Of a stretch of DNA of 11,296 bases, positions 1 to 6,345 are shown one piece after another. Within the stretch, counting starts at the first letter, position 1, and each line of letters opens with the position of its first letter. Under the pieces are notes generated by a model. The model did no database searches. It was not told the origin of the DNA and worked only from the letters and a program-made list of their open reading frames with translations. The DNA comes from CAYNWK01 sp964400875 (GTDB lineage Bacteria; Chloroflexota; Anaerolineae; Anaerolineales; UBA4823): assembly GCA_964400875.1 (NCBI GenBank), contig CAYNWK010000139.1, forward strand, positions 1-11,296, written 5' to 3'. The translations under genes and the position numbers were made by a program.

Positions 1-12
1 TAGCGGCGGGGA

Positions 13-32
13 CTGTCGTCTTTAGGCGACAG
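13..32 (+). repeat. Hairpin, possible left end of the IS200/IS605-type remnant
   Basis: Stem 13-20 pairs with 25-32 around a TTTA loop (8 bp including one G-T pair). It shares stem length, loop and loop-closing bases with the hairpin at 271-290. IS200/IS605 elements carry similar subterminal hairpins at both ends, which TnpA recognises as single-stranded DNA. The assignment as an element end is an inference. Confidence 0.45.
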
Positions 33-178
33 GGGCAGCCGCATACCTCCTTCAGTGATATAATTAGTCAAACGGTCTGGCGTAAAATCATACATGGCTA
101 TGAAGGCCGGGTGATCTGCCAGATGCGGCACTTTACAAACTTCAGATTGCTGGCTGTGTAGAGCAGGTCTACACGTAA

Positions 179-283
179 GATTTGAACCGCCCAAGTGAGA
201 ACTCCTTTTGGGCTGGGACGCAGCCTTTGGGACATAACGTAGGCCGTTGGGTCAAGCGTGTCCCAAGAAGCCGTCTTCTTTAG
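179..283 (+). pseudogene. TnpB (OrfB) C-terminal relic with reRNA-like 3' end
   Basis: The plus-strand frame ending at the TAG 281-283 reads AGTQPLGHNVGRWVKRVPRS near its end. This closely resembles the tail often annotated at the C-terminus of IS605 OrfB/TnpB proteins, where the coding end overlaps the right-end non-coding RNA. The frame is closed upstream by a stop at 176-178. The RuvC domain and zinc-finger region of TnpB are not visible, so this is a remnant. In intact elements this 3' segment encodes the guide-RNA scaffold (omega RNA/reRNA) and the bases beyond the right end act as guide. Here those bases would lie in the interrupted membrane-protein gene. The family call comes from pattern memory and is moderately sure. 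Confidence 0.5.
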
Positions 284-290
284 GAGACGG
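271..290 (+). repeat. IS200/IS605 right-end hairpin
   Basis: CCGTCTTC (271-278) pairs with GGAGACGG (283-290) around a TTTA loop; the stem has 8 bp with one G-T pair. It is flanked by GAAGC upstream and by AGCGTCAC downstream, the arrangement usual for right ends of this family. The TAG of the TnpB relic lies in the loop and first paired base. Confidence 0.6.
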
Positions 291-298
291 AGCGTCAC

Positions 299-484
299 TC
301 CGCCCAGAATCATGGCTGCATTCAAAATCGAGTCCAGCCAGGACAGGCCTACCAGAGAATGATAGCCGAGAATGCCGATAGCCAGAGAAACGAGCAATGC
401 CAATCCGGCCACCAGTGCGTGCCCGAGCAGCCGGAGAACGAATTGACGGCGCGGTAAGAGTGGATCGGTGTGGTGTTCGTACAT
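299..484 (-). pseudogene. Truncated small membrane protein, interrupted by IS end
   Basis: The ATG at 484 opens a reading frame whose first 62 codons look like a genuine membrane protein. There is a charged N-terminus (HHTDPLLPRRQF), a hydrophobic segment at about residues 24-44 and a second beginning near 49 that ends with LNAAMILGG. I recall conserved proteins of about 110-130 residues with this N-terminus that continue MGPVDPL after ILGG; their function is not established, and some are annotated as ion-channel-like. Here the sequence switches after codon 62 into the element, exactly at its GTCAC end. The frame then runs on as non-homologous sequence to a stop at 98-100. A GAGGAGG ribosome site lies 13 bases upstream of the ATG. 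The missing C-terminal half is not seen in the window. Likely non-functional. Confidence 0.6.
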
Positions 485-787
485 GTCAAACCCTGTTCCT
501 CCTCGAGGTGAGTTAGACTTAATTGCATTGATTTTAGCGGAATTTTGAGGTTAGCAGGCCATGTTTTTCCAAAGATTTAACAGGAAACAGGCCAGGCATC
601 CATGCCTGGCCTGTTTCCTTAAGGAGGAGAAGAGTTTGAAACTCACGCTTGCCCTGTTCGCTCGGCCTTTCTGGCGGTCGAGCTGCCTCAGGTCAATCGG
701 CTCTTGCTCCTTAAGCATACTCCGTCTGTATTCAAAAATCCTTATCGCAGGATAAACCCAAGCTAATATAAAGCTTAAAGGGGTGGC
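485..787. other. Intergenic stretch without a supported gene
   Basis: No open frame here looks like a protein. The stretch contains the leader of the truncated membrane-protein gene (485-about 545, on the minus strand), the perfect inverted repeat at 582-619, and AT-rich sequence around 730-780. Nothing else could be assigned. Confidence 0.6.
582..619. repeat. Perfect 18-bp inverted repeat, possible terminator
   Basis: The arm AGGAAACAGGCCAGGCAT (582-599) is matched perfectly by its reverse complement at 602-619, with only two bases between. As RNA it would form a very stable hairpin on either strand. There is no strong T-tract on either side: the plus strand continues TTAAGG and the minus strand GTTAAATCTTT. 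A classical Rho-independent terminator is therefore only partly supported. It is the first strong hairpin downstream of the minus-strand xylan operon, which ends at 1130, so it could mark the end of that transcript. It could equally be a genome-wide repeat element. Confidence 0.55.
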
Positions 788-1126
788 ATGCTCCTAAACG
801 GGTTCGGACTGTGGCGTTCGGGTAAAGGTCCCAAACTTTCGGCGTTCGAGTGTTTCGCCGGCGAGCCGATCTATGCCTTCGCTTCCCCTTCCACAGCTCC
901 CTCTCTTCCTTTAAAAGAGTAGCCGCTTGGAAAGCTCGCCGGACTGGGCAAACGCGCTTTGATTTACGCCTTGACGGACAGCGGCGCGCGGGTCAGCGAA
1001 ATCCCCTAATCGCCGACCAGGTGCTCGGCAAGGGCTGTGGCCACACCGGGCGGCTGGTGACCCTGCGCATTCCCCGCCTGACTCTAAATGCGATGCGAGC
1101 CTACCTGGAAGCCCGGCGAGCAGCGA
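788..1126 (+). pseudogene. Decayed tyrosine recombinase (XerC/D-like integrase)
   Basis: Two fragments in different frames resemble consecutive parts of the XerC/XerD catalytic domain. The first (about 929-1006) reads LAGLGKRALIYALTDSGARV followed by SEI, matching the family pattern RDRALxxLLxxTGLRVSEL around the first catalytic arginine. It ends at a TAA at 1007. The second (about 1009-1126, a different frame) reads VLGKGCGHTGRLVTL and then NAMRAYLEARR, matching the VxGKGxKxRxVPL strand and the helix after it. The spacing between the two is shorter than in intact recombinases, so a deletion plus a frameshift is likely. The first frame extends back through a TAG (920-922) to an ATG at 788 preceded by AAAGGGG, but that N-terminal part matches nothing I recognise. 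The downstream HxxR and tyrosine motifs are absent. The relic stops beside the deacetylase stop codon. Confident for the catalytic-domain fragments, weak for 788-928. Confidence 0.55.
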
Positions 1127-1129
1127 GGA

Positions 1130-1897
1130 TCAGCTGCCGGAGAGCCGTTCTTTGAGGTAGCGGGCAATCGTGCGGACTGGCGCGGTCCAGACCGATTGCT
1201 GGCCGGCCAGCCAGGCGACGAAGCGCTCGTGGACGCCTTCATTGAGATACAGGTTGTGCGTGCCGGACCCGATGCCATGCAGCATTAAGACCGCCCATCC
1301 GAAGCCGGCTCGAGCCGTTTCGACCAGCTCCTTAAGATCATCGAAGGAGCGCCCGTCGATGTGGATGCTGCCAATGTCGAGTAGATTGAGGCCTTGGGCT
1401 GGATAAGCAATTTGGTCGCTCAGGCGGCCGCGCGCGGCCAAGAAGAGCTCGCCCAGCAGCGGTTCGAGCGGCTGTTCCAGCGATCCGCTCCCGACGGTCG
1501 TATCGCCGCAGGTGTTACCGTAAGTGCGCTCGGTTTGGCCGTCCAGCAGATGCAGAACCAGGTTGGCCACTTCAAGCTCAGCCCGCAGATGGTCGAGGTT
1601 GTAACCTGCCAGGTCGTAGCGCTCCTCCAGCCAGGGGTAGGGCCTGGTTTTGGCTTGGCGGCAAGGATGAAAGACGGTATGGTTGCCAAGTTCGTGTCCT
1701 GTTACCGACAGCTCACGCCAGCGGCCGGGGTGCCGATGCAGGTCGCCGTGGGTGGGAGGGTAGAAAGTGGCGCGCAGGCTGTGGCGCTCCAAGAGCGGGC
1801 CGGCCAGGGAGTAATGGACGGGCAGGCCGTCATCGTAGGAGAGGGATACGGCTGCCTGGTAGCCTGCGGGCCAAGCAAATGTGGGCCTCGCTGCCAT
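1130..1897 (-). CDS. Polysaccharide deacetylase family (CE4-like), probable intracellular acetyl-xylooligosaccharide deacetylase
   Basis: This 255-residue protein has the NodB-homology pattern: SYDDG at 20-24 (metal and base aspartates D22, D23), HELGNHTVFHP at 68-78 (metal-binding H73 and H77), and LMLHGIG at 204-210 with H207 in the place of the late catalytic histidine. CE4 enzymes remove N- or O-acetyl groups using a divalent metal. Substrates include chitin, peptidoglycan and acetylxylan. It has no signal peptide, so it should act in the cytoplasm. The ATG at 1897 was chosen because it overlaps the stop of the GH10 gene (TGATG), which implies translational coupling. A longer reading of the same frame, back to 2158, runs through the GH10 gene and is not real. 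Placed in a xylan operon, removal of acetyl groups from imported xylo-oligosaccharides is the best guess for its role. The family call is firm; the substrate is inferred. Confidence 0.85.
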   Translation of the reverse strand: MAARPTFAWPAGYQAAVSLSYDDGLPVHYSLAGPLLERHSLRATFYPPTHGDLHRHPGRWRELSVTGHELGNHTVFHPCRQAKTRPYPWLEERYDLAGYNLDHLRAELEVANLVLHLLDGQTERTYGNTCGDTTVGSGSLEQPLEPLLGELFLAARGRLSDQIAYPAQGLNLLDIGSIHIDGRSFDDLKELVETARAGFGWAVLMLHGIGSGTHNLYLNEGVHERFVAWLAGQQSVWTAPVRTIARYLKERLSGS

Positions 1898-3129
1898 CAC
1901 AGGTGGACCTGGACGGTCTGGGTGTTGGGGTCGGTGAGGGCGAAAGAACGGCGCTCCCCGCCGCAGGCCAGCTCGTAATCGCCTAAAAATCCACGAAAAC
2001 TCGCTTTGCCCTCCAGATCCGTAACCAGCTTGAGGGGTGCAGTCCACCACTCCCCTTTGATCCGTTTGAATAGCTCGTCGTAGGCTGGTTTGCTGGAGCC
2101 ATCCTTGCGCAGCAGACCCGCCGGGGCGTTGAGCCAGCCGCCATCGGAGATGTCCCACCAGGTGATCGACTCCACCAGGGGATGGGCGAAGAGCGTTTCA
2201 TAATGGCGGATCGTCTCCTGCGCCTGACGCTTTTCTCCAGCGGGCGTGGTCGGCCAGTCCTGCACCTGGTAGTCGTTGAGGTCAACGATCTCGGGCGGCA
2301 TGAGATGGCCCGAGACCAGGGATGTCTCCGTAAAGTGGATGGGTAGGTTAAAACGGGCGAATTGGTCCAGGATCTGAAGGGTTTTCTCTACACCCCAATA
2401 GCCCTGGTGCATGTGGGACTGGATTCCGATCGCGTCGATTGTGATCCCTGCTTCCAGGCAGCCTTCCACCAAAATGTCATAAGCGGGCGAGATGTCGAAG
2501 TCGTTGATCAACAGCACTGCCGAGGGGTTGGCGCGGCGCGCCGCGGCGAACATGGCTTTGACCGTCTCAATGCGACCTGTTTCTTTGCACAGTCGGGTGA
2601 TGCCGTTGTCGTATTTGTCAAAGCTGGGCATGATGACCGCTTCGTTTATCACGTCCCATACGTCGATCAGACCCAGGAAATCGGAGACATCACGCTGGAT
2701 TCGATCGGTCTGCGCCTCTAGGATTTCGGGAACCCGCATGCCAAGCAACCAATCGGCGGTGAGGGTGTGCCAGCAAAGTGGGTGGCCTTTGGCGAGCAAG
2801 CCGCGCTGACCGCACCAGCGGGCAGCGTTTTTCAGCTCTTCCGTCAGCGGCTGGCCGCGCTTTGGCTCGAATCTGGCCCAGTAAAACGGCAGCGTGGCGG
2901 TGTTGAAGAGCGCCGTGAGCTTCGCGGCGCACTGCTCGGCCCGTTCCAACTCCGCCCCGGAGTACTCGCCATTGGCGAGCGGGACCAGATCGAAGGCGGC
3001 TATGCCGAATAGGAATTTGTGCCTTGTCTGCTGAACGACCAGCTCCTGTTTGGCCAGCGGCGTTCCGTCGGCCTGCAGCACAATGATGGTGACGTCCGCC
3101 ATGCGGTAGTTTTTGATGTCGGCGTTCAT
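1897..3129 (-). CDS. GH10 endo-beta-1,4-xylanase, cytoplasmic
   Basis: This 410-residue retaining glycosidase of family 10 hydrolyses internal beta-1,4 bonds of xylan or xylo-oligosaccharides. Visible family motifs are KGHPLCWH (114-121), DVINEA (159-164) with acid/base E163, IQSHMHQGYW (236-245), HFTETS (265-270) with nucleophile E268, and ITWWDISDGGWL after residue 310. The catalytic barrel is preceded by a short beta-rich segment (about 10-45) and followed by a beta-rich tail of about 50 residues. There is no signal peptide or lipobox, so this is an intracellular xylanase, as known for xylo-oligosaccharide-processing GH10 enzymes of Geobacillus. The ATG at 3129 has a GGAGG 15 bases upstream, a long spacing; M10 would be an alternative start but has no ribosome site. 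The gene lies 50 bases after the dehydratase gene and overlaps the deacetylase gene by one base. Family call firm. Confidence 0.93.
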   Translation of the reverse strand: MNADIKNYRMADVTIIVLQADGTPLAKQELVVQQTRHKFLFGIAAFDLVPLANGEYSGAELERAEQCAAKLTALFNTATLPFYWARFEPKRGQPLTEELKNAARWCGQRGLLAKGHPLCWHTLTADWLLGMRVPEILEAQTDRIQRDVSDFLGLIDVWDVINEAVIMPSFDKYDNGITRLCKETGRIETVKAMFAAARRANPSAVLLINDFDISPAYDILVEGCLEAGITIDAIGIQSHMHQGYWGVEKTLQILDQFARFNLPIHFTETSLVSGHLMPPEIVDLNDYQVQDWPTTPAGEKRQAQETIRHYETLFAHPLVESITWWDISDGGWLNAPAGLLRKDGSSKPAYDELFKRIKGEWWTAPLKLVTDLEGKASFRGFLGDYELACGGERRSFALTDPNTQTVQVHL

Positions 3130-3179
3130 AAGTAAATTTGTGCGCCTCCGTTTCTTTCGGGGCTGGGGTTAAGCGCCGT

Positions 3180-5135
3180 CTAACTGCTTGCAAGCAAGTC
3201 GGTAATTTTATCCACGTCGTACACACAGCCGCCCCAGGTGCCGCCGCTGACATTTTGGAGCATGGCCCACAGGCGGGTCGCTTCGGGCAGCTCTGGATCG
3301 ATATGCAAGGTCGTATGAAGCGGCCGCGCCGCAAGTATGCGCTCGCCCTGTTCTGGGTCCCAGTGCTCTCCGTCTGTGCCGACGAAATCGATCCGCCCGG
3401 AGAGCTCGCGGCAGTCGATAGTGACCTGGATTGTGTCGCCGTCTCGCAGCTTGCCGAGCGGTCCGCCTGCCAGGGCCTCGGGGCCGACGTGACCAATGCA
3501 GGCGCCGGTGCTCACACCGCTGAAGCGCGCATCGGTGATTAAGGCGATGGTCTTGCCCTCGGGCAGGTAGCGCAGAGCGGAGGTGAGCTGGTAGGTTTCC
3601 TCCATCCCCGTGCCCAGGGGGCCGCAGCCGATCAGGGCAATCACGTCACCGGGGCGGACAGGATCGCCGTTTAGGCCTTTGATGGCTGCGATGGCGGCGC
3701 GCTCGCTGGTGAAGACGCGCGCTGGGCCTACCTTGCGGTAGACGCCATCCTCGTCGATGACGCTCGGATCAATGGCCGTGCTTTTGACGATGGCTCCCAG
3801 AGGCGCGAGATTACCGGTGAGGAAAGCGATGGCCCCAGTCAGACCGCGCTGTCGTGCCCGTTCAGGGTCCAGGATGACCTCATCCGGATCGACGCCATCG
3901 ACTGAGGCAAGTCGCTCCCGCAACTTTTGGCGCCGCTCGCTGGCCGCCCATCCGTCCAGCGCTTTGCCCAGGGTTGCGCCGTTTACAGTTCGAGCTTCAA
4001 GTCGCAGCAACCCGAGCTTGCGCAGGTGCAGCATGACTTCGGGCACACCGCCGGCCAAAAATACCTGCACGGTGCCATAGCCGACCGGGCCGTTGGGTAG
4101 GGCATCCACTAGGCGCGGCGTTTGGCGGTTGATCCGCTGCCAGTCAGCGATCATCGGCCGCGGCAAACGCGCGGCGTGGGCGAAAGCCGGGATATGCAAC
4201 AATAAATTGGTGCTGCCTCCAAAGGCGGCGTGCACGACCATGGCGTTATGGAGTGAGTCTTCGGTCAGGATATCGCCGCATGTGATCCCGACCGTCTCCA
4301 TGGCAGCCAAGGCGTGCGCCGAGCGGTGCGCCACGTCGAGCCAGATGGGCTGGCCTGACGGCGCCAGGGCGGCATGGGTGACGGTCAATCCCAGAGCCTC
4401 GGCTACGACCTGGCTGGACGCCGCTGTCCCGAGGAACTGGCAGCCGCCGCCGGAGGAAGCGCAGGCGCGGCAGCCCAGCTCAGCGGCTTCCTCGAGGCTG
4501 ATCAACCCGCGGGCAAAACGCGCTCCTAGCGATTGGACCTTGCCGGCGTCCTCGCCGCGCTCGGGTAGCAAGGTCACGCCTCCGGGGACGAGCACGCAAG
4601 GCAACGACCGTTGCGCTGCCAGGGCCATCAGCATGGCTGGCAGGCCTTTGTCGCAGGTGGCGATTCCGAGCACGCCGCGGCGTGTTGGCAAGGAGCGGAT
4701 CAGCCTCCCCAGCACCAGGGCAGCGTCGTTACGGTACGCCAGGCTGTCCATCATTCCGGGGGTTCCCTGGGTGCGACCGTCGCAGGGATCGCTGACGAAG
4801 CCGGCAAAGGGGATGGCTCCGAGCGATTTCAACTCCTGAGCGGCAGCCTGGGCCAACAAGCCGACTTCCCAGTGACCGGTGTGGTAGCCCAGGGCGATCG
4901 GCGCGCCGTCCGGGGCGCGCAAGCCGCCCTGCGTGCTGAGGATCAAGAATTCTTTTTTGCCCATATCGGCGGGATTCCACCCCATCGCGACGTCCTGCGT
5001 CCAGCCGAAGACATCCCCACTGGGAGCTTCTCGTAGGAAATCCGGCTGCAGCGGCAGGCGCCCCCTCGGGCCGGCTGCGTGGGTCTGCACGGCATACAGG
5101 TTCCCGGTTGGAGATTCTGGTGGGTGTTTTGACAT
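3180..5135 (-). CDS. yjhG: D-xylonate dehydratase, YjhG/YagF type (IlvD/Edd superfamily)
   Basis: This 651-residue protein is close to the 655 residues of E. coli YjhG and YagF, which dehydrate D-xylonate to 2-keto-3-deoxy-D-xylonate. Diagnostic segments include SDPCDGRTQGTPGM (115-128), SLPTRRGVLGIATCDKGLPA (148-167) and SSGGGCQFLGTAAS (227-240). Cysteines 118, 161 and 232 sit where this superfamily binds its iron-sulphur cluster, next to a magnesium site. The ATG at 5135 was chosen because GGAG stands six bases upstream and its N-terminus (MSKHPPESPTG) gives the family length. The frame is open further, to 5369, but that part covers the promoter region and the start of lacI. It is the first gene of the minus-strand operon, followed by GH10 and the deacetylase. 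No xylose dehydrogenase or ketodeoxyxylonate enzyme is in the window, so the rest of the oxidative route is unseen. Another aldonic acid as substrate is possible. Confidence 0.88.
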   Translation of the reverse strand: MSKHPPESPTGNLYAVQTHAAGPRGRLPLQPDFLREAPSGDVFGWTQDVAMGWNPADMGKKEFLILSTQGGLRAPDGAPIALGYHTGHWEVGLLAQAAAQELKSLGAIPFAGFVSDPCDGRTQGTPGMMDSLAYRNDAALVLGRLIRSLPTRRGVLGIATCDKGLPAMLMALAAQRSLPCVLVPGGVTLLPERGEDAGKVQSLGARFARGLISLEEAAELGCRACASSGGGCQFLGTAASSQVVAEALGLTVTHAALAPSGQPIWLDVAHRSAHALAAMETVGITCGDILTEDSLHNAMVVHAAFGGSTNLLLHIPAFAHAARLPRPMIADWQRINRQTPRLVDALPNGPVGYGTVQVFLAGGVPEVMLHLRKLGLLRLEARTVNGATLGKALDGWAASERRQKLRERLASVDGVDPDEVILDPERARQRGLTGAIAFLTGNLAPLGAIVKSTAIDPSVIDEDGVYRKVGPARVFTSERAAIAAIKGLNGDPVRPGDVIALIGCGPLGTGMEETYQLTSALRYLPEGKTIALITDARFSGVSTGACIGHVGPEALAGGPLGKLRDGDTIQVTIDCRELSGRIDFVGTDGEHWDPEQGERILAARPLHTTLHIDPELPEATRLWAMLQNVSGGTWGGCVYDVDKITDLLASS

Positions 5136-5162
5136 GGATCGCTCCCATTCAGGGATTAATTG

Positions 5163-5199
5163 GGGGTGTTTGGGCAGGCAAAGCTCGCCCAAACACCCC
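5163..5199 (-). promoter_or_regulatory. Leader hairpin in the 5' UTR of the dehydratase operon
   Basis: GGGGTGTTTGGGC (5163-5175) pairs perfectly with GCCCAAACACCCC (5187-5199), with an 11-base loop. On the minus strand it would lie in the transcribed leader of the dehydratase operon, ending 27 bases before the ATG and just before the AT-rich stretch and ribosome site. No T-tract follows, so it does not look like an attenuator. It may stabilise the 5' end of the mRNA or bind a regulator. The structure is clear; the function is unknown. Confidence 0.5.
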
Positions 5200-5239
5200 A
5201 TCCTGCTCCCAGCTGCGTAAACCCTATTCTTAAAACATG

Positions 5240-5268
5240 TTGACTTTTTTGCGAAGATATGAAATAAT
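5240..5268 (+). promoter_or_regulatory. Predicted promoter of lacI-family gene
   Basis: A -35 hexamer TTGACT (5240-5245) is followed after 17 bases by AATAAT (5263-5268), which is preceded by TGA, giving an extended -10. The -10 element overlaps the left part of the 40-bp palindrome, so a bound repressor would block it. The transcript would start about 5275-5280, inside the operator, and lead directly to the ribosome site AGAGG (5315-5319) of the regulator, suggesting autoregulation. Prediction from consensus only. Confidence 0.55.
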
Positions 5269-5303
5269 ATCGGTAACGTTGCCGGCAACGTTACCGATAT
5301 TAT
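5264..5303. promoter_or_regulatory. 40-bp perfect palindromic operator for the LacI-family regulator
   Basis: The left half ATAATATCGGTAACGTTGCC (5264-5283) is the exact reverse complement of 5284-5303, with no spacer. Inside it are two LacI-type core sites, GGTAACGTTGCC and its mirror copy GGCAACGTTACC, each centred on the CG step usual for LacI/PurR-family operators. The two centres lie 12 bp apart. The palindrome covers the -10 elements and probable start points of both divergent promoters. The adjacent gene is a LacI-family regulator, so it is the obvious ligand. The sequence is directly visible; the binding is inferred. Confidence 0.82.
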
Positions 5304-5307
5304 AACA
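5299..5307 (-). promoter_or_regulatory. Predicted extended -10 promoter of the dehydratase/GH10/deacetylase operon
   Basis: On the minus strand the sequence reads TGTTATAAT, a perfect extended -10 (TGN followed by TATAAT). No good -35 hexamer is present at the right distance, which is common for extended -10 promoters. Transcription would begin near 5292, within the palindrome, giving a leader of about 155 bases that includes the hairpin at 5163-5199. Prediction from consensus only. Confidence 0.6.
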
Positions 5308-5325
5308 CTTCTCCAGAGGCTCGAG

Positions 5326-6345
5326 ATGCCAAAGAAAAAACGGGCAGTGACCATTCGTGATGTTGCCAAAACGGCGGGGGTATCCGTCTCAACCGTTTCG
5401 CGGGTCTTGAACGGTAAAGCAGACGTGGCCAGCGAGACGCAAGATCGCGTCCAGTCTGTGATCGATGATCTGGGCTATACCACGAATTTGGCCGCGCGCA
5501 GCATGCGCAGCCAGAAGAACAATATGGTCGGTCTGATCATGCCCGATATCGCTTATCCGTTTGCCGTCGAGGTGATGAAGGGGGTCAACCGGGCGATCGC
5601 TCAATCCGAATTCGATCTATTGGTGTATACCACGGGCGATGTACGGAAAAGTGGGCGAGCCTCCCATGAACAAAAATATGTCTCTCTGTTAACCAACTCC
5701 ATAACCGATGGCGTCATCATCGTCGCGCCTGTAGCGGGTGAATTTATTATTGATGCACCGATTGTCTCCATCGACCCGCTGATGAGCCACCCAAACTATC
5801 CTTCTGTCCACGCAACTAATTACCAGGGCGCTGTGGATGCGATGCTATATCTGCTAGATTTGGGACACCGGCGCATTGCCCATATTAGCGGGCGCGCCGA
5901 ATTGGAAAGCTCGAATCGCCGCTTGAAAGGCTACCTCGAATCATTAGAAAAAGCAGGGATCACGATCGATTCGGCTTTGATCAAGTCAGGTGATTATACG
6001 ACCGAGACTGGGCTCAAGGCTGCTAGGGAATTGCTTTCACTTGACCGTCCGCCCACAGCTATCTTCGCTTCCAATGACCAGACTGCCATGGGTGTCTACC
6101 AGGCGGCTGAGGAGCTGGGGTTGCGCATACCGGAGGATCTGTCCGTAATCGGTTTCGACAATATTCCGGAATCCAAATACCTGGGATTGACCAGTATAGA
6201 CCAGTTCATTTCCGAGATGGGCTTTATCGCTACCCAAATGCTCATCCAGCTGATCCATGATGAGCCGTTGGAGGACCAAACCTACAGAATGCAAACCCGG
6301 CTCGTCGTCCGCACTTCTTGCCAGGCCCCGAGTGAGAACGAATAA
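5326..6345 (+). CDS. LacI-family transcriptional regulator of the xylan/xylose locus
   Basis: This 339-residue protein has the standard LacI/GalR design. The N-terminal helix-turn-helix is VTIRDVAKTAGVSVSTVSRV at 8-27, the hinge helix follows around residues 47-56 (NLAARSMRSQ), and a periplasmic-binding-protein-like sensor domain occupies about 62-330. Within the sensor domain are recognisable segments such as VGLIMPDIAYPF and IFASNDQTAMGVYQ. Such proteins bind palindromic operators as dimers and respond to a sugar. Context suggests xylose or a xylo-oligosaccharide, but the effector cannot be read from the sequence. The ATG at 5326 has AGAGG six bases upstream and follows the 40-bp palindrome at once. 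It faces the dehydratase operon and is co-oriented with the importer genes, so control of both arms and of itself is likely. Family firm, ligand inferred. Confidence 0.93.
   Translation: MPKKKRAVTIRDVAKTAGVSVSTVSRVLNGKADVASETQDRVQSVIDDLGYTTNLAARSMRSQKNNMVGLIMPDIAYPFAVEVMKGVNRAIAQSEFDLLVYTTGDVRKSGRASHEQKYVSLLTNSITDGVIIVAPVAGEFIIDAPIVSIDPLMSHPNYPSVHATNYQGAVDAMLYLLDLGHRRIAHISGRAELESSNRRLKGYLESLEKAGITIDSALIKSGDYTTETGLKAARELLSLDRPPTAIFASNDQTAMGVYQAAEELGLRIPEDLSVIGFDNIPESKYLGLTSIDQFISEMGFIATQMLIQLIHDEPLEDQTYRMQTRLVVRTSCQAPSENE

Larger units (their letters stand above)
1..298 (+). mobile_element. IS200/IS605-type element remnant (right end)
   Basis: The right boundary is the GTCAC at 294-298, preceded by a hairpin (271-290) with the GAAGCC...TTTAGG...GTCAC layout typical of IS200/IS605 right ends. 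A second hairpin at 13-32 has the same stem length (8 bp), the same TTTA loop and the same TC/GG loop-closing bases, so it may be the partner end. If so, the copy is a short internally deleted element of about 290 bp; otherwise the left end lies outside the window. The boundary at 298 coincides exactly with the point where the minus-strand membrane-protein gene loses its expected sequence. No intact transposase is present. The right end is well supported; the left limit is uncertain. Confidence 0.6.

Noticed and set aside
561..755. 64-codon plus-strand open frame across the inverted repeat.
   Set aside because: It runs through the palindrome at 582-619, has no ribosome site and resembles no protein.
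1394..1978. 194-codon plus-strand open frame opposite the deacetylase and GH10 genes.
   Set aside because: Its translation has no recognisable domain and both overlapping minus-strand genes have intact catalytic motifs.
1898..2158. Longer N-terminus for the deacetylase starting at 2158.
   Set aside because: That part is the GH10 coding sequence read in another frame. NodB similarity begins just after the ATG at 1897.
5136..5369. Extension of the dehydratase reading frame upstream to 5369 (78 more residues).
   Set aside because: It covers the palindromic operator, both promoters and the start of the LacI gene. The ATG at 5135 has a well-placed ribosome site and gives the normal family length.
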